Assembly: GCA_943371025.1 (NCBI GenBank)
Contig: CALRTC020000003.1
Location: 248,001 to 312,000, forward strand
Direction of reading: 5' to 3'
Length of the DNA stretch: 64,000 nt
From: Niveispirillum sp943371025
GTDB lineage: Bacteria > Pseudomonadota > Alphaproteobacteria > Azospirillales > Azospirillaceae
The position numbers and the translations under genes are program-made. The notes below the pieces were generated by a model. That model searched no databases and was not told where the DNA came from. It worked only from the letters and a program-made list of their open reading frames with translations. Of the stretch, positions 47,574 to 56,289 are shown in pieces (within the stretch, counting starts at the first letter, position 1; each line of letters opens with the position of its first letter).

Positions 47574-48910
47574 CAGTCGAGGACTCGCGCGGTCAGTTGT
47601 GTGCCGGCCACGCCGGTAATGGTACAGCGGATGATCGTTCCGGGTTGATAATGATCCGGCACGACCACTTCGGCAAAGCCTTCATTGCGGCCTAGGCCCG
47701 GCCGTTCGATCAGTACGCTGGCGGAACGACCAACCTGTTCCGCCAGATAGTGGGCGACCTGCGCCTCGCCAACGGCACGCAGACGGGCGGCGCGTTCCTT
47801 GCGGATGGGGCCGGGCACCTGGGGCATCTTGGCGGCGGGGGTGCCGGGGCGGGGACTGTAGGGGAAGACATGCAGCCAGGTCAGGCCGCATTGTGCCACG
47901 ATGTCCAGGCTGTTCTGGAACATCTCTTCTGTCTCTGTCGGGAATCCCGCGATGATATCGGCGCCGAACACCATGTCGGGGCGCAAGGCCCTTGCCTTTT
48001 CGGCGAAGGCGATGGCGTCGGCGCGCAGGTGGCGGCGCTTCATCCGCTTCAGGATCATGTCGTCGCCGGCCTGCAGCGACAGGTGCAGATGCGGCATCAG
48101 GCGGGGTTCTTCGGCCACCAGACGCCACAGATCCTCATCCATCTCCACGGCGTCGAGCGAGGACAGGCGCAGGCGGGGCAGGTCGGGGACCAGCGCCAGC
48201 AACCGGCGCACCATCTGGCCCAGGCTGGGCTTGCCCGGCAGGTCGGCGCCATAGGAGGTGACGTCCACCCCGGTCAGCACCACCTCGTTATAGCCGGCGG
48301 CGACCAGGGCGCGGACCTGCTCCACGATCTCCCCCATCGGGACCGACCGGGAATTGCCGCGACCATAGGGGATGATGCAGAAGGTGCAGCGATGGTCGCA
48401 GCCGTTCTGCACCTGCACGAAGGCGCGGGCGCGCCCCTCCATCCCCTGGATCAGATGGCCGGCGGTTTCCTTCACGCTCATGATGTCGTTGACGACCACA
48501 CGCTCGGCCGTGCCGCCGCCGAAATCGGCCCAGGGGGTGGGGGTCAGCTTGGCATCATTGCCCAGCACATGGTCGACCTCACCCATGGCGGCGAATTTTT
48601 CCGGGCTGACCTGGGCGGCACAGCCGGTGACGATGATCTTGGCGTCCGGCCGTTCGCGGCGCAGGCGGCGGATGGTCTGCCGCGCCTGCCGTTCTGCCTC
48701 CGCCGTCACAGCGCAGGTATTGATGATGACGACATCATCCAGCCCGGCATCGCGGGCATGGTTGCGCATCACCTCGGACTCATAGGCATTCAGGCGGCAG
48801 CCGAAGGTGACCAGGGTCGGTTCCCCGGCCCCGCCGGTCACTTCCGGCGGACCACCTTCGCCGCTTTCATGCACATGCTCGGCCTCGGCCAGGCTGGTAT
48901 CGACGCTCAC
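47573..48910 (-). CDS. mtaB: tRNA t6A37 methylthiotransferase MtaB
   Basis: 445 aa radical-SAM methylthiotransferase that converts t6A37 of tRNAs to ms2t6A. The N-terminal UPF0004 domain has three cluster cysteines (TFGCRLNAYESEVM, INTCAVTAEAERQ, VTGCAAQ). The radical-SAM domain has CDHRCTFCIIPYGRG (CxxxCxxC). A TRAM domain forms the C-terminus, ending ...TARVLD. It overlaps dapF by 4 bp (ATGA) and ftsY by 1 bp. It is MtaB-like rather than MiaB-like by the FGCRLN form and by the operon context. Confidence 0.93.
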   Translation of the reverse strand: MSVDTSLAEAEHVHESGEGGPPEVTGGAGEPTLVTFGCRLNAYESEVMRNHARDAGLDDVVIINTCAVTAEAERQARQTIRRLRRERPDAKIIVTGCAAQVSPEKFAAMGEVDHVLGNDAKLTPTPWADFGGGTAERVVVNDIMSVKETAGHLIQGMEGRARAFVQVQNGCDHRCTFCIIPYGRGNSRSVPMGEIVEQVRALVAAGYNEVVLTGVDVTSYGADLPGKPSLGQMVRRLLALVPDLPRLRLSSLDAVEMDEDLWRLVAEEPRLMPHLHLSLQAGDDMILKRMKRRHLRADAIAFAEKARALRPDMVFGADIIAGFPTETEEMFQNSLDIVAQCGLTWLHVFPYSPRPGTPAAKMPQVPGPIRKERAARLRAVGEAQVAHYLAEQVGRSASVLIERPGLGRNEGFAEVVVPDHYQPGTIIRCTITGVAGTQLTARVLD

Positions 48911-49752
48911 AGCGCCTCTCCGCCCAGCAGATCGGCGCCCAGCGTGCCGGCGAAGGAGGTGGCGACGGGACCGGTCATCAGCACATGGCCGTCGTCACGC
49001 CATTCGATCTGCAGCACCCCGCCATCCAGGGTGACAGCCACGCGCCGGCCCTGCACCAGCCCGCGCCGGATGGCGGCCACGCCCACGGCACAGGCGCCCG
49101 ACCCGCAGGCCTGGGTGATGCCGGCCCCGCGTTCCCAGACGCGCATGCGTACCGACGACGGCCCGGTGACGCTGGCCACCTCGATATTGGCGCGGTTGGG
49201 GAAGAAGGCGTGGCGTTCCAACTGCGGCCCCCACTGGGGCAGGTCCACGGCTTCCGCATCCGGCACGAAATGCACGGCATGTGGGTTGCCCATATTGACG
49301 CCGACCCCATCGGTCAGCGGCCCGGCGGATACGGGCAGATGCAGCGTGTCGCAGGCTTCCGCCACCGGGATCTGCTGCCAGTCCAGCCGCGCCGGCCCCA
49401 TATCCACGGTGACGGTTCCATCTTCATGCAGCCAGCAGCGCAGCAGGCCGGAAATGGTCTGGATGACCAGTTGGTCACGCCCCAGCCCCTTGCCGACCAA
49501 GGAGGCGACGCAGCGTGTGGCATTGCCACAGGCGCCAGCCTGGCTGCCATCGGGGTTCAGGATGCGCATGAAGATGTCGGCGGCGGGGTCCTGCGGCGGT
49601 TCGATCAGGATCAACTGGTCAAACCCCACCCCACGCCGCCGGTCACCGATGGCGCGCGTTTGCGTCTCCGTCAGGGGGACGGGGCGGGTGCGGGCATCGA
49701 TGACCACGAAGTCATTGCCAAGCCCGTGCATCTTCAAAAACGGTATCGTCAT
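48907..49752 (-). CDS. dapF: Diaminopimelate epimerase
   Basis: 281 aa; interconverts LL- and meso-diaminopimelate for lysine and peptidoglycan. Both catalytic cysteines are present: GACGNATRCVA (about residue 75) and QACGSGACAVGVAA (about residue 220). FLKMHGLGNDFVVID at the N-terminus and MGNPHAVHFV are also typical. First gene of the dapF-mtaB-ftsY operon. Cytosolic. Normal length. Confidence 0.96.
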   Translation of the reverse strand: MTIPFLKMHGLGNDFVVIDARTRPVPLTETQTRAIGDRRRGVGFDQLILIEPPQDPAADIFMRILNPDGSQAGACGNATRCVASLVGKGLGRDQLVIQTISGLLRCWLHEDGTVTVDMGPARLDWQQIPVAEACDTLHLPVSAGPLTDGVGVNMGNPHAVHFVPDAEAVDLPQWGPQLERHAFFPNRANIEVASVTGPSSVRMRVWERGAGITQACGSGACAVGVAAIRRGLVQGRRVAVTLDGGVLQIEWRDDGHVLMTGPVATSFAGTLGADLLGGEAL

Positions 49753-49896
49753 GCGGGCATATATAAGCCTGGGGCGGCAAGGCGTAAACGGCGGAGCAGA
49801 CGGGGCGGGGATGCAAGCCGGGCGTGGGGCGTGGAATCGGATTGATACACAACCGATCTAATACAAGATTAGGGGGCGACGCCGAGGAGCAAGCCG

Positions 49897-50097
49897 ATGC
49901 ACCCTGTACACAGACCTGAAGCCGATTTGGACTGGCAGCCCATGGATGCCGCCGAACGGGCAGCGTTTACGGCAGCGGTGCAAGAGGCATTGGCCGATCC
50001 ATGGGGAGTACCGCACGAAGAGGTGGCCGCTTGGCTGAAGCAGATTGAAGCCGGCAATTTCGACGCCCCGCCGCCGGTCCCCCGTTTGCTGACCTGA
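49897..50097 (+). CDS. Small hypothetical protein (66 aa)
   Basis: 66 residues, MHPVHRPEADLDWQPMDAAE at the start and VPHEEVAAWLKQIEAGNFDA near the end, finishing PPPVPRLLT. The HEEVxAWL...PPPxPR ending resembles the C-termini of some type II antitoxins or CopG-like regulators, but no DNA-binding motif or toxin partner is present. GAGGAGC lies 8 bp before ATG 49897 and supports coding. It could be a degenerate antitoxin or an unrelated small acidic protein. Between dapF (divergent) and rsmC (convergent). Confidence 0.55.
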   Translation: MHPVHRPEADLDWQPMDAAERAAFTAAVQEALADPWGVPHEEVAAWLKQIEAGNFDAPPPVPRLLT

Positions 50098-50143
50098 TTT
50101 ACCATCTGCCATGTCACGGCAGGATGGCGACTGACCCGCCCCC

Positions 50144-51163
50144 CTACCGCTTCCCCTCGATCACCTTGAAACCCTCGGCCTCCGCCACCGTGCGGCGGGA
50201 TTTGAAATGCTGGTCGAACACGGCCTCATAGGGCAGGTGCTTGTTGGCGACCAGCAGCAGGGTGCCGCCTGACGCCAGCCCTTCGGCGGCCCGCGCGATG
50301 AACTGGCTGCCCAGGGTCACGTCGGTGGCCTTGCCGGCATGGAAAGGCGGGTTGGTGACGATCACGTCGAAGCGGCCGCGCGGCAGGCCCGCCGTCACAT
50401 CAGCCCAATGGTATTTCAGCACCGTCGCCCCGCCCGACAGCGGGGCCAGATTGGCCTCTGCCGCGGCCAGGGAGCCGGCATCCGCTTCAAACAGGTCCAG
50501 GCCCGCCACCTTGGCGCCCGAACGCAGCAGGGCGGCGGACAGATAGCCCCAGCCGGCGCCCAGATCGGCGACACGGCCGCGGATGGAGCCGGGGAACTGC
50601 GCCGCCAGCAGGCGGGAACCGACATCGACCTTGTTCCAGCCATGCATGCCGGGGCCGGCGATGAAGCCCGTCGCCTCCACCAGCCGCGCCTGACCGTCGG
50701 CCTGCCATTGGGCCAAGACCGGCGGGACGGGCCCGTCCCCCTTGGTCAGCCAGAAGACGCGGGCATGATGCTTGGACAGGCTTTCGATCTCGCCCAGATG
50801 ATCCTTCACCGCCTTCATCAGGCTGGCCACGCCCGTGTCATTGTCGCCGCAGCAGACCAGCCGCCCGCCCACGGGCAGGGCGGTCCAGGCCTGGGCAATG
50901 GCGGCCAGGCTTTGCGCCTTGTGCTTGGTCAGCAGGCAGAGGCCGGTCTGGTAATCGCCGGGGGGCAGGGCCTTTTCCACGCGGAAGCCGGCGGCGGACA
51001 GGGCGTCATGGGCAGGCTTGAACCCCGTGACGGCGACCAGCCCGCGCAAGGCCGGCGGCAGGGCGCTGTCGGCCTCCGCATTCAAGATGAAACCGGCGCC
51101 TTGCGGCGGCAAAGGCAGCGCGCCGGTGGCGAAAGGGTGGTGGATGGCTTTGGCGATCGACAT
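50144..51163 (-). CDS. rsmC: 16S rRNA (guanine-N2)-methyltransferase RsmC-like
   Basis: 339 aa, duplicated methyltransferase architecture. The degenerate N-terminal domain (to about residue 165) precedes an active C-terminal domain with GRVADLGAGWGYLSAALL (SAM) and DVIVTNPPFHAGK (NPPF catalytic motif), then HLPYEAVF. RsmC methylates G1207 of 16S rRNA at N2; the two-domain form and length fit, though RlmG is a related alternative. Cytosolic. Divergent from gtrA by 68 bp. Confidence 0.85.
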   Translation of the reverse strand: MSIAKAIHHPFATGALPLPPQGAGFILNAEADSALPPALRGLVAVTGFKPAHDALSAAGFRVEKALPPGDYQTGLCLLTKHKAQSLAAIAQAWTALPVGGRLVCCGDNDTGVASLMKAVKDHLGEIESLSKHHARVFWLTKGDGPVPPVLAQWQADGQARLVEATGFIAGPGMHGWNKVDVGSRLLAAQFPGSIRGRVADLGAGWGYLSAALLRSGAKVAGLDLFEADAGSLAAAEANLAPLSGGATVLKYHWADVTAGLPRGRFDVIVTNPPFHAGKATDVTLGSQFIARAAEGLASGGTLLLVANKHLPYEAVFDQHFKSRRTVAEAEGFKVIEGKR

Positions 51164-51231
51164 GGGGCAACGCCTATCCTATCAGGGCCGCGCTGTCGAG
51201 GGCGTGACCCGCGCGCGGAAAGGGTGTAGGC

Positions 51232-51702
51232 ATGCGGCACCCCGCCACAGACGACATTCACGCCATGAGCAACCAGGTCCCGCGTCAGTTCATGACCTTC
51301 GCCCTGATCGGGGTCGGGGGGCTTCTGGTCGATATGGCGTCGCTGTTCATCGCCCTGCATCTGCTGATGCTGGATTTCTATAGCGGGCGCGTCTTCTCCT
51401 ATCTGATGGCGGCGACCTTTACCTGGTACATGAACCGCCGCTTTACCTTCATCGGTGTCAGCCGGCGGGGGGCGCTGAAGCAATGGGCACGGTTCATCGC
51501 CGCCAATGCCATTGGCGCCGTGGTGAATTACAGCGTCTATGTGCTGGTCCTGCGCATCGGGCCGTCCATCATCGACATGATCGGCCTGTGGCCGCAGGCG
51601 CTGGGTGCGCTGCTGCCCTATGCCGGGGTGGCGGCGGGCAGCGTCTCGGGCCTGGTTTTCAACTTTGTCTTGTCGAAGAAACTGGTGTTCCGCCAAGTCT
51701 GA
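51232..51702 (+). CDS. GtrA-family membrane protein
   Basis: 156 aa with four transmembrane segments (roughly residues 20-40, 46-65, 85-110 and 120-145). Family features: FMTFALIGVGGLLVDMASLF in the first segment, TWYMNRRFTF after the second, and VFNFVLSKKLVF at the end. GtrA proteins are thought to flip or move polyprenyl-phosphate-linked sugars for surface polysaccharides. ATG 51265 (MSNQVPRQF) is an alternative start. Gene neighbours (RsmC, PBP-like protein) do not reveal the pathway. Confidence 0.85.
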   Translation: MRHPATDDIHAMSNQVPRQFMTFALIGVGGLLVDMASLFIALHLLMLDFYSGRVFSYLMAATFTWYMNRRFTFIGVSRRGALKQWARFIAANAIGAVVNYSVYVLVLRIGPSIIDMIGLWPQALGALLPYAGVAAGSVSGLVFNFVLSKKLVFRQV

Positions 51703-51812
51703 TGTAGCACCGCCTGTCCGTTCGACAGAGGGGGTAGCAGCCCCATGGCGAAGGCTTGGGGCGCATGCTATGGATGCCTTAATTACAAGAGGTTGGGGGA
51801 GCGCAACACGGC

Positions 51813-54800
51813 ATGCCGTCGGCACGGTTCTATCGCTGGATGGCCTGGGGCATGACCCTGGGACTGGCGGCCGTCGCCGGTGCCGCCGTGTGGCAGGAGG
51901 CGCAGACCTCCCGCTTCCAGGCGGAGGTGCTGGCGCGCTATGGTCGCGACCTGACCTGGGTTGTTGAGCCCGGCCCCAACCCCGATATCCGCTTTCCCGG
52001 TCCCGGCCCCTATGACCAGCGGCTGGGCTATGCCAGCCTGCCCAGCTATGTCGAGCGGCTGACCGCCGCCGATTACCGCGTGGACCTGCAGGCGCGGCCC
52101 AGTGCGGCGCTGCGCGATTACATCGAATTCGGCGGCTTCGCGCCCTATCCGGAGAAGACATCGGGCGGCATTTCCATCCGCGACCAGATGGGCAACCCGC
52201 TTTATGACAGCCGTTACCCGGAACGCACCTATGCCGGCTTCAACGAGGTGCCGAAGCTGGTCGCCAATACCCTGCTGTTCATCGAGAACCGGGAACTGCT
52301 GGACCAGACCTTTCCGTTCCGCAACCCGGCCGTGGAATGGGACCGTTTCGCGCTGGCCGTCATCAATATCCCGCTGAAGCTGATCGATCCCGACAATCCG
52401 CGCGCCGGTGGATCGACGCTGGCCACCCAGATCGAGAAGTACCGCCATTCACCCGAAGGGCGCACGGCCAGCGGCATAGAGAAGCTGCGCCAGATGATGT
52501 CGGCCTCTGTCCGAGCCTATAAGGCCGGGCCGGACACGACGCGCGTGCGCCACCAGATCCTGGTCGATTACCTGAACTCCACGCCCTTGTCGGCCCGGCC
52601 GGGGGTGGGGGAGGTGAACGGGTTGGGTGATGGGCTATGGGCCTGGTACGGCACGGATTTCGAGCTGGCGAACCGCATCCTGCGCGGCCAGCCCCGCACG
52701 GAGGAACAGCTTCAGGCCCAGGCCATCGTCTATAAGCAGGTGTTGAGCCTGCTGCTGGCGCAGCGCCGCCCGTCCGCCTATCTGGGCCCCAATGGCCGCG
52801 CCGCCCTGAACGATCTGGCCAATACGCATCTGAGCGTGCTGGAAAAGGCCGGAATCATCGGGGCCCCGCTGGCCGATGCCGCCCGCTTCTTCCCCCTGCG
52901 CTTCCGGGAAGAACCGCCTTCCATCCCGGAGCCCAGCTTTGTCGAGCAGAAAGCGACAAATGCCATCCGCGCCCGGTTGCTGGGCATGCTGGGCGTGCCC
53001 AGCCTTTACGCGCTGGACCGGCTGGACCTGGCGGTGGAAACCACGCTGGACCAGCCGACCCAGGCGCGGGTGACGGAGACGCTGAAGAAGCTGGCCGACC
53101 CGGCCCAGGCTGCAGCACTGGGCCTGGTCGGCGACCGGCTGTTGAACGATGCCGACCCGGCCCGCATCGTCTATTCCGTCACCCTGTTCGAACGCACGGC
53201 AGAGGCCAATCTGGTGCGGGTACAGGTCGACACGCTGCCCCAGCCGCTGGACCTGAACGAAGGGGCCAAGCTGGACCTGGGGTCCACCGCCAAGCTGCGC
53301 ACTCTGGCGACATATCTGGAAATCGTGGCCAAGCTGCATGAGCGCTATATCACCCGCGAACCGCATGAACTGGAGGCGGCGGCGATGGAGGCGCCGGACC
53401 GGCTCAGCCAGTGGGTGTTGCGCACCATGGCGGCCCAGCCCGGCATCGGCATCGCCGACATCCTGGACCAGGCCATGCTGCGCGACTATTCGGCCAGCCC
53501 GGCGGAACGGTTCTTCACCGGCGGCGGCCTGCACAGCTTCGGCAATTTCGATGACCATGATGATGGCAAGGTGATGCCGCTGGCCGAGGCGTTCCGCCAT
53601 TCGGTCAATCTGGTCTTCATCCGGCTGATGCGCGACATCGTCAACCATTACATCGCCGAGGGGCCGGACCGCCGCGACGACCTGATGGATGATCCGCGCC
53701 ATCCCGCCCGCCGCACCTATCTGGCGCAGTTCGCGGATATCGAGGGCAGCGCCTACCTGAACAAATTCTGGGCCGATTACCAGGGGCTGGCGCCCGACGC
53801 GGCGCTGGACAAGCTGGCCAAGCGGGTCCGCCCCACGCCCGACCGGTTGACGGTGATTTTCCGCTCGGCCCTGCCCAATGCCCCGATCGAGGAACTGGCC
53901 AAGTTCCTGGACCGGCACATGCCGGCCGGCGGCCCGCCTGCGGCGCAGTTGAAGGCGCTGTATGACCGCTATGCGGCCGATGACTGGTCGCTGAACGATC
54001 GCGGCTATATGGCGGGCGTGCATCCGTTGGAACTGTGGCTGGTGGCCTATTTGCAGGACAGTCCCAAGCCGCAGCGCCGCGACATGCTGAAGGAAAGCAG
54101 CGCCCCCCGGCAGGAAAGCTATAAATGGCTGTTCTCTTCCCGATCCAAACAGGCGCAGGACAGCCGCATCGGCATCGTGCTGGAGGAGGAGGCGTTCAAC
54201 CGCATCCATGAGGAATGGACGCGGCTGGGCTATCCGTTCGGCAGCCTGATCCCCAGCTATGCCACCAGCATCGGCAGCTCCGCCGACCGGCCGGGGGCGC
54301 TGGCCGAGTTGATGGGCGTCATCCTGAATGACGGGGTGCGCCTGCCCACCCTGCGCATCAGCCGCCTGCATTTCGCGTCAGGTACGCCGTATGAGACCAG
54401 CTTCGTGCCGTCCAAGCTGCTGAACGGGGCGGAGCAGGTGATGGCGCCGGAAGTGGCGCGTGTGCTGCGCCGGCATCTGCGCGACATTGTCGACAATGGC
54501 ACGGCGCGGCGCGTCCATGGCGCCTTCATCGGCGCCGACGGGCAGGAAATCCCCGTGGGCGGCAAGACCGGCACGGGCGACCACCGCTTCGAACGCTATG
54601 GCCCCGGCGGCATCGTGCTGGAAAGCCGCGTTGTCAACCGCACGGCCACCTTCGTCTTCTATGTCGGTGACCGTTTCTTCGGCGTCATCACCGCCCATGT
54701 GCATGGGCCGGAAGCGGCGGAATACCGCTTTACCTCTGCGCTGGCCTCCCAGTTGCTGAAAATCCTGGCGCCGGCCCTGCACCCGTTGCTGACTGCCAAT

Positions 54801-54827
54801 ATGCAGACGGCGGAGCGGGGGCGTTAG
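51813..54827 (+). CDS. Large class A PBP-like protein: GT51 transglycosylase plus transpeptidase
   Basis: 1004 aa, single N-terminal membrane anchor (residues 10-28). The GT51 transglycosylase region has the catalytic Glu in LLFIENRELL and GGSTLATQIEKYRHSP; the canonical EDRxFxxH is altered. The C-terminal transpeptidase motifs are present: SxxK as GSTAKLRT, SxN as FRHSVNLVF and KTGT in GGKTGTGDHRF. The region between (about residues 300-550) is much longer than in E. coli PBP1A/1B. It is likely a non-canonical peptidoglycan synthase acting in the periplasm. A G+C-rich promoter region lies upstream; a repeat follows. Confidence 0.82.
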   Translation: MPSARFYRWMAWGMTLGLAAVAGAAVWQEAQTSRFQAEVLARYGRDLTWVVEPGPNPDIRFPGPGPYDQRLGYASLPSYVERLTAADYRVDLQARPSAALRDYIEFGGFAPYPEKTSGGISIRDQMGNPLYDSRYPERTYAGFNEVPKLVANTLLFIENRELLDQTFPFRNPAVEWDRFALAVINIPLKLIDPDNPRAGGSTLATQIEKYRHSPEGRTASGIEKLRQMMSASVRAYKAGPDTTRVRHQILVDYLNSTPLSARPGVGEVNGLGDGLWAWYGTDFELANRILRGQPRTEEQLQAQAIVYKQVLSLLLAQRRPSAYLGPNGRAALNDLANTHLSVLEKAGIIGAPLADAARFFPLRFREEPPSIPEPSFVEQKATNAIRARLLGMLGVPSLYALDRLDLAVETTLDQPTQARVTETLKKLADPAQAAALGLVGDRLLNDADPARIVYSVTLFERTAEANLVRVQVDTLPQPLDLNEGAKLDLGSTAKLRTLATYLEIVAKLHERYITREPHELEAAAMEAPDRLSQWVLRTMAAQPGIGIADILDQAMLRDYSASPAERFFTGGGLHSFGNFDDHDDGKVMPLAEAFRHSVNLVFIRLMRDIVNHYIAEGPDRRDDLMDDPRHPARRTYLAQFADIEGSAYLNKFWADYQGLAPDAALDKLAKRVRPTPDRLTVIFRSALPNAPIEELAKFLDRHMPAGGPPAAQLKALYDRYAADDWSLNDRGYMAGVHPLELWLVAYLQDSPKPQRRDMLKESSAPRQESYKWLFSSRSKQAQDSRIGIVLEEEAFNRIHEEWTRLGYPFGSLIPSYATSIGSSADRPGALAELMGVILNDGVRLPTLRISRLHFASGTPYETSFVPSKLLNGAEQVMAPEVARVLRRHLRDIVDNGTARRVHGAFIGADGQEIPVGGKTGTGDHRFERYGPGGIVLESRVVNRTATFVFYVGDRFFGVITAHVHGPEAAEYRFTSALASQLLKILAPALHPLLTANMQTAERGR

Positions 54828-55312
54828 GCGGCTACCCCCCCCGATATATTCACCATCAGCGTGCAGTATCGGCGGGCATTATCAGAAAACCAGGCGTGAT
54901 ATCGCAACCAGAGGGCGTTCTTCCGGTGGCGACAGGCGTCTTGCGGCAGTGCACCGGCAGCCAGCCTTTAGCACCCGGCGGCTTGGCTCACGCGCACATG
55001 GGCGCGCGGGCGCTCGTACCGCGCCAACCAGGTTGCGGTGAATTACACTCATCGCAACCTGGTATTACGTATAGGTCAGGCCGATCGCTTTGTTTCTAAA
55101 TCACCGGTCAAGACAAAGCGCATAATTTTCCGTCGCCATTTCCTTATTTTGTTGCGCAGTCCAAGAGTATAGGTGGTGAGAATTGACGGATATTGACGCG
55201 GAAAACTGCGGTACATCAGTCCCGATGGGTCTTCTCATCCAGAAGACTCAGACACAAAAGACGGCCCTGCGATGGGGGATGTCAGGTGGACGGCAAATTG
55301 AGGGGAAACGCG
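54828..55312. other. Intergenic region with repeat copy 4
   Basis: 485 bp between the PBP-like gene and the carbonic anhydrase gene. 54955-55063 holds a palindromic repeat copy. 55080-55200 is relatively A+T-rich and probably contains the carbonic anhydrase promoter. No convincing gene is present; frames upstream of the carbonic anhydrase ATG look non-coding. Confidence 0.6.
54955..55063 (+). repeat. Modular palindromic repeat, copy 4 (truncated core plus hairpin)
   Basis: The core from GCACCCGGCGGCTTGGCTC to GGGCGCGCGGGCGCTCGTAC is followed by a stem-loop at 55027-55063 whose arms (ACCAGGTTGCGGTGA and TCATCGCAACCTGGT) are nearly the same sequence as the hairpin at 4542-4578. The left part of the core is degenerate. 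Confidence 0.78.
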
Positions 55313-56077
55313 ATGAAATCCACAAGAATGGTGCTGGTCCTGTCTTCATTGGCGGCCTTGTCCGCGGCACCGGCCCTGGCCGACGGCCCGGCGCCGCACT
55401 GGGCCTATGCGGGCCATGGCGGACCTTCGGAATGGGGGCACCTGTCGCCGGACTTCGCCGCCTGCGAGGTCGGCAAGGCCCAATCGCCCATCGACATCAC
55501 GGACGCCATTCCGGCCAAGCTGGGTCCTGTGGCTGTCACCTACAAGGCGCTGGGCGTCAGTGTCATCAATAACGGTCATACGATTCAGGCCAATGCCCAG
55601 GCTGGCAATTACATCGAACTGGAAGGCAAGCGGTTCGACCTTCTGCAGTTCCATTTCCATCATCCCAGCGAACATTCCATCAATGGCAAGGCGGCCCCGA
55701 TGGAGGTGCATCTGGTCCACAAGAATGCCCAGACGGGCGAACTGGCGGTGCTGGGGGTGATGATGATGCCGGGGGCCGCGAACGCCGCCGTCACCGCCGT
55801 GTGGAACGTCATGCCGTCGACCGAAGGAGAGGCGAAGCCGGCGCAAGCGGTCGTCCTGGATACGACAGCCCTTCTGCCGTCGTCGCGTGACTATTATCGA
55901 TACGAGGGATCGCTGACCACGCCGCCCTGCGCCGAAGTGGTGCATTGGGTGGAGCTGAAGCAGCCGATCACCGTCACCCAGGCGGATATCGACAAGTTCG
56001 CCGCCCTGTTTGCCAACAACGCCCGGCCTTTGCAGCCGGCCAATCGTCGGTTCGTGCTGGATTCGGCCGGCAAATAG
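55313..56077 (+). CDS. Alpha-class carbonic anhydrase, periplasmic
   Basis: 254 aa with a signal peptide (MKSTRMVLVLSSLAALSAAP, then ALA). CO2 hydration; zinc ligands are the two histidines of LQFHFHHPSEH and the His of MEVHLVHK. Further family residues: QSPIDI near residue 60, YEGSLTTPPCAEVVHWVEL and NNARPLQPANRRFV near the C-terminus. The two Cys for the disulfide (AACEVGK and TPPCAE) are present. Presumably provides bicarbonate or pH control in the periplasm. ATG 55313 was chosen by the signal peptide. Confidence 0.95.
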   Translation: MKSTRMVLVLSSLAALSAAPALADGPAPHWAYAGHGGPSEWGHLSPDFAACEVGKAQSPIDITDAIPAKLGPVAVTYKALGVSVINNGHTIQANAQAGNYIELEGKRFDLLQFHFHHPSEHSINGKAAPMEVHLVHKNAQTGELAVLGVMMMPGAANAAVTAVWNVMPSTEGEAKPAQAVVLDTTALLPSSRDYYRYEGSLTTPPCAEVVHWVELKQPITVTQADIDKFAALFANNARPLQPANRRFVLDSAGK

Positions 56078-56196
56078 GTCGTGGCCCGGCGGGGAGGGAG
56101 GGCTTCTTTTCCCGCCGGGTTTCACGGGGATGGTCGCGGGGTTCAGTGGTGCGCGTCCTCTGCAACCGGGGGGATACGCCCTTTCGACCACCCCCG

Positions 56197-56216
56197 TTAT
56201 CCACAATCCATCCACA
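56197..56216. promoter_or_regulatory. DnaA boxes upstream of nrdB
   Basis: A perfect TTATCCACA at 56197-56205 is followed at once by CCATCCACA (56208-56216, 7/9), both in the same orientation, about 75-95 bp before nrdB. The arrangement mirrors the nrdA promoter. Confidence 0.6.
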
Positions 56217-56266
56217 GGCGTTGGGGCTTCCCCCCGCCGTCCATTGTGCTAGGTTACGGCATCCAC

Positions 56267-56282
56267 CCCCTATATCTAGTGT
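56267..56282. promoter_or_regulatory. NrdR box upstream of nrdB
   Basis: CCCCTATATCTAGTGT matches 13 of 16 positions of the NrdR consensus (ACACTATATATAGTGT), 7 bp before the start codon. Binding here would block transcription or translation initiation. Confidence 0.7.
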
Positions 56283-56289
56283 TGGTGAC

